In this document: in pieces, positions 58,424 through 64,000 of the stretch
Layout of the letters: every line of letters starts with the position of its first letter
Numbering within the stretch: position 1 is the stretch's first letter
Origin: Klenkia sesuvii
Lineage (GTDB): Bacteria > Actinomycetota > Actinomycetes > Mycobacteriales > Geodermatophilaceae
Direction: 5' to 3'
Assembly (NCBI RefSeq): GCF_037083825.1
Contig: NZ_JBAPLU010000004.1
Location: forward strand, 62,001 to 126,000
DNA length: 64,000 nt
Translations under genes and position numbers: made by a program
Notes under the pieces: model-generated
Databases searched by the model: none
The model's input: the letters and a program-made list of their open reading frames with translations, nothing else
Told to the model about the DNA's origin: nothing

Positions 58424-59617
58424 TCAGGACCACAGGACAGGCAGGTGGGTGACCCCGCGGAACACCCAGCCCCGCACCTGGGCGGGGGAGGCGGGGTCCA
58501 GCCGCAGGTCGGGCAGCTCGCCCACCAGCAGGGGGAGGGCGACGCCGACGACCGACGCGCGGGCCACCCAGGCACCGGCGCAGAAGTGGCTGCCGCCGCC
58601 GAAGGCCAGGTGCGGCACCTTGGGCCGGTCGACGTCGAAGCGCTCGGGTTCGTCGAACAGCGCTGGGTCGCGGTTGGCCGCGCCCACGTGCACGCCCAGC
58701 CGCGCACCGCCGGGGATGGCCATCCCGTCGAGCACGGTGTCCCCGGTGGCCTGCCGCGGGTACATGCCGATGGGCGCGACCCACCGGATCGACTCCTCGA
58801 AGGCGTCGGCCCAGCGCCGGTCGGCCACCACGCGGTCGAGCTGGTCGGGGTGGGACAGCAGCGCCCACAGGGTGGTGGCGATGGCGTCGCGCGGTTCGTT
58901 CAACCCGCCGCCGATGGTCATCTTGAGGTTGGCGCGGACGGCCTCCAGCGGGATGGGCAGGTCGGCCAGCCCCGACAGCAGGGTGTGGTCGGGCTCGTGC
59001 CGCAACCGCACGAGCATCTCGTCGATCGCGGTGTCGACCTCGGTGGAGGAGCGCTGCGCCGCAGCCCACACGTCGGGGTCGTCGGCGTAGTTGCCGGTGC
59101 CGTCGATGAGGGTCTGCGACCAGCGCTGCAGGTCCTCGGCGGTGGCGTTGTGGAACCCGCAGATCTGCCGCAGGTTCTCCGCGGCGTAGGGCGCGGCGAA
59201 CTCCGCGACCAGGTCGGCGCCGGGCCCGGCTGCCCGCAGCCGCTGCAGGTGAGCCTGGGCGTTGCGCTGGAACAGCGCGTCCCAGTGGGCCTTGATGGCC
59301 CGGGGGCGCAGCACGCCGCCGTAGGACTGACGCTCGACCGCGTGCTCGGGGTCGTCCTTGCGCAGCATGCTGTGGCCCATGGCCCGCTTCATCAGCGAGC
59401 CGGCCTCGTCGGCGGTGAAGCGGTCGGCGTCGAGCTCGACCTCGTGGGCGGCGTGGTAGCCGACCACCAGGTAGCGGTCGACCGCCGGGACCCAGTGCAC
59501 CGGGGCCTGCGCACGCAGCCGCGCGAACACCGGGTAGGGGTCCTCGACCAGGTCCGGGATGGTGACCCACTCCGCGGTGGGCACCGGGCGCACCTGCTCG
59601 CTGGTCTGCGTGCTCAT
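58424..59617 (-). CDS. Cytochrome P450, GcoA/CYP255-like, copy 2
   Basis: This 397-residue P450 is a paralogue of copy 1. Heme motif FGGGSHFCAGAWVAR has Cys346, and ESIRWVAP holds the ExxR region. The I-helix reads GGGLNEPRDA with Glu241-Pro242 in place of the acid-alcohol pair, and the end is WVFRGVTHLPVLW, as in GcoA. It is the first gene of the operon, with AAGGAGG before its ATG. Two related P450s sharing one redox chain suggest two aryl-ether or aromatic-acid substrates. Confidence 0.88.
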   Translation of the reverse strand: MSTQTSEQVRPVPTAEWVTIPDLVEDPYPVFARLRAQAPVHWVPAVDRYLVVGYHAAHEVELDADRFTADEAGSLMKRAMGHSMLRKDDPEHAVERQSYGGVLRPRAIKAHWDALFQRNAQAHLQRLRAAGPGADLVAEFAAPYAAENLRQICGFHNATAEDLQRWSQTLIDGTGNYADDPDVWAAAQRSSTEVDTAIDEMLVRLRHEPDHTLLSGLADLPIPLEAVRANLKMTIGGGLNEPRDAIATTLWALLSHPDQLDRVVADRRWADAFEESIRWVAPIGMYPRQATGDTVLDGMAIPGGARLGVHVGAANRDPALFDEPERFDVDRPKVPHLAFGGGSHFCAGAWVARASVVGVALPLLVGELPDLRLDPASPAQVRGWVFRGVTHLPVLWS

Positions 59618-59682
59618 CGAGCCTCCTTGCTCATGACGTGGACCCACTGTGGTCGGTGTCACCTCAGCACGTAAAGTTCCGT

Positions 59683-59701
59683 TTCGTTGCCAACAAGCGA
59701 A
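59683..59701. promoter_or_regulatory. LysR box between P450 operon and LysR gene
   Basis: TTCG-N11-CGAA at 59683-59701 is an extended T-N11-A dyad, the pattern of LysR binding sites. It lies 18 bases before the LysR start and 66 bases before the P450 start, fitting autoregulation plus control of the divergent operon. Confidence 0.65.
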
Positions 59702-59718
59702 GACGAGGTGGGGTAGCG

Positions 59719-60651
59719 GTGGCCGAGTACACGCTCCGCCAGCTGACCTACTTCGTCGCCGTGGCCGACGCCGGCTCGATCGCCGGCGCCGCGGCCCGGT
59801 TGCGCATCACGCCCACCGCGGTCGCGGCGTCGCTGTCCGGGCTCGAACGGGTGCTGCGCACCCAGCTGGTGGTCCGCCGCAAGGCGCACGGCATCACGCT
59901 GACCCCCACCGGGGTCTACCTGCGGGAGCGGGCCGAGGCCCTGCTGCGCGACGCCGAGGAGCTGCGCCTGGCGGCCTCCAGCGGCGGAGCGGGGCTGAGC
60001 GGCCCGCTGGCCGTGGGGTGCTACGCCACCGTGTCGCCGACGATCCTGCCGCTGCTGGTGCAGTGGACCGCCGAGCACCACCCCGACGTCGAGCTCGAGG
60101 TGGTGGCCCGCGGCCAGCACGACCTGGTGCAGATGCTGTTCTCCGGCGCGCTGGACCTCGCCGTGGTCTACGACATGGGCCTGCCCGACGGCCTGCAGTC
60201 GGTGCTGCTGTACACGGTGCGGCCCTACGTGCTGCTGCCGGCCGACCACCGCTGCGCCGGTGCGGGCGCGGTGGCGCTGGCCGACCTGGCCGACGAGCCG
60301 CTGATCCTGCTCGACCTGCCCCCGGCCGCCCAGCACACCGCCCGGGTGTTCGCCGAGGCCGGGGTCGTCCCGCGGGTCACCCAGCGGACCACCGACTTCG
60401 AGCTGACCCGCTCGCTGGTCGCCCGCGGGCTGGGCTACTCGGTCGTGGTGCAGCGCCCTGCCGTGGACCGCTCCTACGAGGGTCTGCCGCTGGCGACGGT
60501 GCCCATCACGCCACCGGCCGGCGAGGTGGGCGTGCTGGTGGTGTGGCCCCGGGGCGTCTCCCTGACCGACCGGGCCCAGGCGTTGGTCGGCTTCGCCGCC
60601 GAGCACGCGCACTCCACCGATGTCCGGTACCGCGCGTCGCCGGCTCAGTAG
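59719..60651 (+). CDS. LysR-family transcriptional regulator
   Basis: This 310-residue regulator has the N-terminal LysR helix-turn-helix LRQLTYFVAVADAGSIAGAA, RLRITPTAVAASLSGLERVL and the wing VVRRKAHGITLTPTG. The substrate domain begins LSGPLAVGCYATVSPTILP. The GTG at 59719 has a GAGGTGGGG site. It is divergent from the P450 operon, with a LysR box between, and most likely controls it in response to an aromatic ligand. Its stop overlaps the converging aldolase stop by seven bases. Confidence 0.9.
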   Translation: MAEYTLRQLTYFVAVADAGSIAGAAARLRITPTAVAASLSGLERVLRTQLVVRRKAHGITLTPTGVYLRERAEALLRDAEELRLAASSGGAGLSGPLAVGCYATVSPTILPLLVQWTAEHHPDVELEVVARGQHDLVQMLFSGALDLAVVYDMGLPDGLQSVLLYTVRPYVLLPADHRCAGAGAVALADLADEPLILLDLPPAAQHTARVFAEAGVVPRVTQRTTDFELTRSLVARGLGYSVVVQRPAVDRSYEGLPLATVPITPPAGEVGVLVVWPRGVSLTDRAQALVGFAAEHAHSTDVRYRASPAQ

Positions 60652-61448
60652 GAGGCGCGCTCGCCGTCCTCCCCCGTGGCCACCCACCGTGCGGCCAGGG
60701 CCTCCGAGCCGCGCGCGAGCAGGGCGACGTCGGCCCCCACGAGCACGAAGGAGGCGCCGGCCTCGAGGTAGGACCGGGCGGCGTCGGGGTCGAAGGCGTT
60801 GACCCCGACGGGGGTGCCCGCGGCCCGGACCGCCCCGAACGCCGCGATCACGGCCGCCACGACGTCGGGGTGGGTCTGCTGACCGAGCAGGCCCATCGAC
60901 GCGGCGAGGTCGGAGGGACCGACGAACACCCCGTCGACGCCGTCCACCGCCGCGATCGCCCCGGCGTTGGCCACGCCCTCCACGGTCTCCACCTGGACCA
61001 GCAGGGACACGTGTGCGTCGGCGTCGGCGAGGTACCCGTCCACCCTGTTCCAGCGGGCCGACCGGGCCAGCGCGGACCCCACGCCGCGGCGGCCGCGGGG
61101 CGGGTAGCGGACGGCCTGCACGAGCGCCTCGGCCTCCGCGGCGGTGGACACCATCGGCACCAGCAGGTTCTGCGACCCGGTGTCCAGCACCTGCTTGATG
61201 GTCACCACGTCGCCGGCCGGCACCCGGACGACCGGCGTGACCGGGTAGGCCGCCACCGCCTGCAGCTGGGCGAGCACGGACTCCAGCCCGTTGGGGGAGT
61301 GCTCCATGTCCACCAGCAGCCAGTCCAGCCCGGCCCCCGCGCAGATCTCGGCGACCAGGGGCGAACCGGTGCAGACCCACATGCCCGCCAGCGGCCGGTC
61401 GGCCCGGCGGAGGTCGTCGCCGAACGTCGGCCTCAGACGAAGCGGCAC
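60645..61448 (-). CDS. hpaI: 4-hydroxy-2-oxoheptane-1,7-dioate aldolase
   Basis: This 267-residue HpcH/HpaI TIM-barrel aldolase should split 4-hydroxy-2-oxoheptane-1,7-dioate into pyruvate and succinate semialdehyde. It is recognised by AEICAGAGLDWLLVDMEHSP, VVRVPAGDVVTIKQVLDTGS, VQVETVEGVANAGAIAAVDG, VFVGPSDLAASMG and FVLVGADVALLARG. GTG at 61448, overlapping the hydratase by 16 bases, restores the usual family N-terminus. It is the last gene of the hpa cluster. Confidence 0.9.
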   Translation of the reverse strand: MPLRLRPTFGDDLRRADRPLAGMWVCTGSPLVAEICAGAGLDWLLVDMEHSPNGLESVLAQLQAVAAYPVTPVVRVPAGDVVTIKQVLDTGSQNLLVPMVSTAAEAEALVQAVRYPPRGRRGVGSALARSARWNRVDGYLADADAHVSLLVQVETVEGVANAGAIAAVDGVDGVFVGPSDLAASMGLLGQQTHPDVVAAVIAAFGAVRAAGTPVGVNAFDPDAARSYLEAGASFVLVGADVALLARGSEALAARWVATGEDGERASY

Positions 61449-62218
61449 GAGACCACCCCCAGCGACCCGTAGTCGCACACCACGCTGTCCCCCCGCGAGA
61501 CCCACATCGGCCGGGTGAAGGACCCGGCGAGCACGACCTCGCCGGCGTCCAGGACGGTGCCGTGCTGGGCCAGCTTGTTGGCCAGCCAGGCCACGCCGAG
61601 GGCCGGGTGGCCGAGCACGCCGGCCGCCACACCGGTCTCCTCGATGCTCTCGTTGCGGTACAGCACCGCCGACACCCACCGCAGGTCCACGTCATCGACC
61701 CGCTTCGGGGTGCCGCCGAGCACCATGCCCCCGTAGGCGGCGTTGTCGCTGATGGTGTCCACGATGGTGCGCCCCTCCAGCTCGATGTGGCTGTTGAGCA
61801 CCTCCAGCGCAGGCACCACGTACTCGGTGGCCCGCAGGACGTCGACCAGCGTGCAGTGCGGCCCCGCGAGCGGCTGCGCGAGCACGAAGGCCAGCTCGAC
61901 CTCGATGCGCACGTTCGTGTAGGCGTCGTGGGGGATCTGCGCCCCGCTGTCGAAGACGGTGTCGTCGAACATGACCCCGTAGTCGGGCTCGGTGATCCCC
62001 GTCGCCTGCTGCATGGCCCGCGACGTGAGCCCGATCTTGTGGCCCACCAGCCGGCGTCCCGCCGCGAGCTGGGCGTCCCGCCAGACCCCCTGGATGGCGT
62101 AGGAGTCCTCGACGGTGGCCTCGGGGTGGCGCGCGGTGATCCGCGGGACGAGCCGCCGCTCGCGGTCGGCGGCGGCCAGCTCCTCGGCCAGCGAGGCGAT
62201 CACGTCAGGTGGCAGCAT
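61433..62218 (-). CDS. hpaH: 2-oxo-hept-4-ene-1,7-dioate hydratase
   Basis: This 261-residue enzyme adds water to the dienol(ate) of the homoprotocatechuate pathway. Family motifs are GRRLVGHKIGLTSRAMQQAT, DYGVMFDDTVF, RIEVELAFVLAQPL with metal-binding Glu residues, LEVLNSHI and DTISDNAAYGGMVLG. It is a distant paralogue of the mhpD gene at 17682-18503, but the neighbours mark it as HpaH. It follows hpaD on the minus strand. Confidence 0.9.
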   Translation of the reverse strand: MLPPDVIASLAEELAAADRERRLVPRITARHPEATVEDSYAIQGVWRDAQLAAGRRLVGHKIGLTSRAMQQATGITEPDYGVMFDDTVFDSGAQIPHDAYTNVRIEVELAFVLAQPLAGPHCTLVDVLRATEYVVPALEVLNSHIELEGRTIVDTISDNAAYGGMVLGGTPKRVDDVDLRWVSAVLYRNESIEETGVAAGVLGHPALGVAWLANKLAQHGTVLDAGEVVLAGSFTRPMWVSRGDSVVCDYGSLGVVSCRFV

Positions 62219-62248
62219 CGGTTCCTCCGCAGGTCCCGGTGACCCGGC

Positions 62249-63415
62249 TCAGAGCTGGTTGCCCAGCTTGTACTCGCCCTGCTTCCACGACGGCATCGAC
62301 TCCTCGCCCTCGGCCGGCCGGGTGTAGGAGAACCCGTCGGCGCCGATGGTCACCGCCATCTCCGAGGACTCGGTGCGGGCCACCACGGGCTGCGGGTTGC
62401 CGTCCAGGTCCAGCACCAGCGAGGCCTCGGTGTACCAGGAGGGGACGACGGGGTTGCCCCACCAGTCGCGGCGCTGGTTGTCGTGGACGTCCCAGGTGAC
62501 CACCGGGTTGTCGGGGTCGCCGGTGTAGTAGTCCTGGGTGTAGATCTCCACCCGGTGGCCGTCGGGGTCGCGCAGGTAGAGGTAGAAGGCGTTGGACACC
62601 CCGTGCCGGCCGGGGCCGCGCTCGATGGCGTCCGAGCGCCGCAGGGCGCCCAGCTTGTCGCAGATGGCCAGGATGTTGTGCTTCTCGTGGGTGGAGAACG
62701 CGACGTGGTGCATGCGCGGGCCGTCGCCGCCGGTCATCGCGGTGTCGTGCACGGTGGGCTTGCGCCGCATCCAGGCTGCGTAGACCACGCCCTCGCCGTC
62801 CTGGATGTCCTCGGTGACCCGGAAGCCGAGGTTCTGCATGTAGGCCACCGCGCGGGGCACGTCGGGGGTCACCTGGTTGAAGTGGTCCAGCCGAACCAGC
62901 GCACCCGGGGTGTAGAGGTCGTAGCGCCAGGCCAGCCGCTCGACGTGGTCGACGTCGTGGAAGAACTCGTAGGGGAACCCGAGCGGGTCCTCCACGCGCA
63001 CCGAGTCGCCGATGCCCCGTGTCCAGCCCTCGGCCCGCCGCTCCACCCGGCAGCCCAGCTCGGTGTAGAACGCGACCGCCTTGTCCAGGTCCCCGGGCGT
63101 GCGCACCCGGTAGGAGAACGCGGCGACGGCGGCCACCGGGCCCTGGCGCAGGACCAGGTTGTGGTGGATGAACTCCTCCATCGAGCGGAGGTGGACGGTG
63201 TTCTCGTCCTCCTCGGTGACGACGAGGTCGAGCACGTCGACGTAGAACTGCCGCGACGCCGCCAGGTCGGTGACCACCAGTTCCATGTAGGCGCACCGCA
63301 GCACGTCCGGGGGCTCGGCCTGCGGGGTGGCGATCGGGTTCGCGGCCTGGATCGGCGTCTCCTGGGAGACGTAGAAGCCCGAGGAGGTCAGGGTGCGGTC
63401 ACTGGCGCGGGTCAT
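62249..63415 (-). CDS. hpaD: 3,4-dihydroxyphenylacetate 2,3-dioxygenase (HPCD)
   Basis: This 388-residue type I extradiol dioxygenase opens the homoprotocatechuate ring. The metal ligands fit the Brevibacterium enzyme exactly in spacing: His178 (RLDHFNQVT), His237 (RMHHVAFSTHEKHN) and Glu290 (HRVEIYTQDYYTGD), 59 and 53 residues apart. WDVHDNQRRDWWGNP and PSWYTEASLVLDLDGNPQP are further strict matches. Compared with that enzyme it has about 23 additional N-terminal residues. Iron or manganese cannot be told apart from sequence, since both kinds exist in this subfamily. Confidence 0.94.
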   Translation of the reverse strand: MTRASDRTLTSSGFYVSQETPIQAANPIATPQAEPPDVLRCAYMELVVTDLAASRQFYVDVLDLVVTEEDENTVHLRSMEEFIHHNLVLRQGPVAAVAAFSYRVRTPGDLDKAVAFYTELGCRVERRAEGWTRGIGDSVRVEDPLGFPYEFFHDVDHVERLAWRYDLYTPGALVRLDHFNQVTPDVPRAVAYMQNLGFRVTEDIQDGEGVVYAAWMRRKPTVHDTAMTGGDGPRMHHVAFSTHEKHNILAICDKLGALRRSDAIERGPGRHGVSNAFYLYLRDPDGHRVEIYTQDYYTGDPDNPVVTWDVHDNQRRDWWGNPVVPSWYTEASLVLDLDGNPQPVVARTESSEMAVTIGADGFSYTRPAEGEESMPSWKQGEYKLGNQL

Positions 63416-63460
63416 GTCGGCGTCCTTGCTCGAGAGGGGTCCGGCGGGTGAGGGGAGGGC

Positions 63461-64000
63461 TCAGCGGGGTTCGGGGTCGGCCAGCGAGGGCTCGTGGTGC
63501 TCCTGCTTGCCGAAGGTCGGGTTGTGCACCGCGCCCAGCGTGATGTGCACCGCCTGCTGGTCGGTGTAGAAGTCGACGGAGCGGTAGCCGCCCTCGTGGC
63601 CCAGCCCGGAGGCCTTCACGCCGCCGAACGGGGTGCGCAGGTCGCGCACGTTGTTGGAGTTCAGCCAGACCATGCCCGCCTCCACGGCCTGCGAGAAGTT
63701 GTGCGCCCGCTTGAGGTCGTTGGTCCAGACGTATGCGGCCAGGCCGTACCGGGTGTCGTTGGCCAGGGCGAGCGCCTCCTCGTCGGTGTCGAAGGGCGTG
63801 ATGGCCACGACCGGGCCGAAGATCTCCTCCTGGAAGATCCGGGCGGTCGGCGGGACGTCGGCGAACACGGTCGGGGCGACGAAGTTGCCGGTGGGGAACC
63901 CCTCGGGACGACCGCCGCCGGCCACCAGGCGGCCCTCGCCCTTGCCGATCTCGACGTAGCTCATCACCTTGTCGAAGTGCTCCGGGTGCACCAGCGCGCC
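63461..64000 (-). CDS. hpaE: 5-carboxymethyl-2-hydroxymuconate semialdehyde dehydrogenase, C-terminal part
   Basis: The frame enters from beyond the right edge, so only the last 179 residues are seen. It is an aldehyde dehydrogenase by FQEEIFGPVVAITPFDTDEE, NDTRYGLAAYVWTNDLKRA, MVWLNSNNVRDLRTPFGGVK and GLGHEGGYRSVDFYTD. The last two are typical of HpaE and related hydroxymuconate semialdehyde dehydrogenases. The catalytic Cys and Glu lie outside the window. It would oxidise the product of HpaD. Confidence 0.9.
   Translation of the reverse strand, partial: GALVHPEHFDKVMSYVEIGKGEGRLVAGGGRPEGFPTGNFVAPTVFADVPPTARIFQEEIFGPVVAITPFDTDEEALALANDTRYGLAAYVWTNDLKRAHNFSQAVEAGMVWLNSNNVRDLRTPFGGVKASGLGHEGGYRSVDFYTDQQAVHITLGAVHNPTFGKQEHHEPSLADPEPR

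Noticed and set aside
1..64000. CRISPR arrays, tRNA or rRNA genes, intact transposases
   Set aside because: No regularly spaced repeats, no cloverleaf-like or rRNA sequence and no complete transposase frame were recognised by eye on either strand.

Overview
This is high-GC DNA (roughly 70%, with strongly G/C-biased third codon positions, frequent GTG starts and ATGA/GTGA stop-start overlaps), so the host is very probably a high-GC actinobacterium. Nitrosodimethylaniline (NDMA)-type alcohol dehydrogenase, PucR, IclR and TetR regulators, a GcoA-like P450 family and a homoprotocatechuate dioxygenase resembling the Brevibacterium/Arthrobacter enzymes point the same way. I cannot name a genus. No rRNA, tRNA, CRISPR array or intact insertion sequence was seen. 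Apart from the end of folP at the left edge, the window is an accessory catabolic island, mainly for aromatic compounds.

Layout. (1) 1-312 is the end of folP. (2) 611-8145 is a minus-strand operon: luciferase-like flavin monooxygenase, dienelactone-hydrolase-like enzyme, double CaiB CoA-transferase, MFS transporter, flavin reductase and ribB. It lies under a TetR gene with two strong palindromes in front of the operon. The ribB gene carries a decayed GTP cyclohydrolase II remnant. (3) 8194-9713 holds XRE-cupin and IclR regulators. (4) 9727-22000 is a complete ring-hydroxylating dioxygenase plus meta-cleavage pathway in two divergent operons. The minus operon has dioxygenase alpha, ferredoxin, reductase, beta, ring-fission hydrolase and cis-diol dehydrogenase. 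The plus operon has an MDR oxidoreductase, mhpB-, mhpD-, mhpF- and mhpE-like genes, an amidohydrolase and two small ORFs. Arene could thus go through catechol-type diol and ring-fission product to pyruvate and acetyl-CoA. (5) 22210-28881 has an acyl-CoA ligase, an enolase-superfamily enzyme, a Baeyer-Villiger monooxygenase fused to an esterase, and a short-chain dehydrogenase (SDR) fragment. (6) 29104-35523 has PucR, GntR, a CocE-type hydrolase, an integrase scar, a PLP decarboxylase and MarR. (7) 35908-40315 has NDMA-type alcohol dehydrogenase, two truncated genes meeting head to head, a sodium-coupled transporter with its small subunit, and a rhodanese lipoprotein.

(8) 40383-50075 has aldehyde dehydrogenase, an RbsABC-type ABC importer, two YtcJ-like amidohydrolases and an AraC regulator; both amidohydrolase promoters share a 15-base motif. 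(9) 50126-55587 has a 3-hydroxybenzoate 4-monooxygenase-like flavoprotein, an APH-type kinase, an APC permease and an SDR. (10) 55597-60651 has two GcoA/CYP255-like P450s around one ferredoxin and one ferredoxin reductase, with a divergent LysR gene. (11) 60645-64000 is a homoprotocatechuate meta-cleavage cluster (hpaI, hpaH, hpaD, hpaE), whose last gene runs off the right edge.

The most unusual items are the BVMO-esterase fusion with an altered BVMO fingerprint, the luciferase-like operon that carries its own flavin reductase and riboflavin enzyme, the paired CYP255-like P450s, and several recombination scars. All functions are read from sequence motifs and family knowledge; no search was run.
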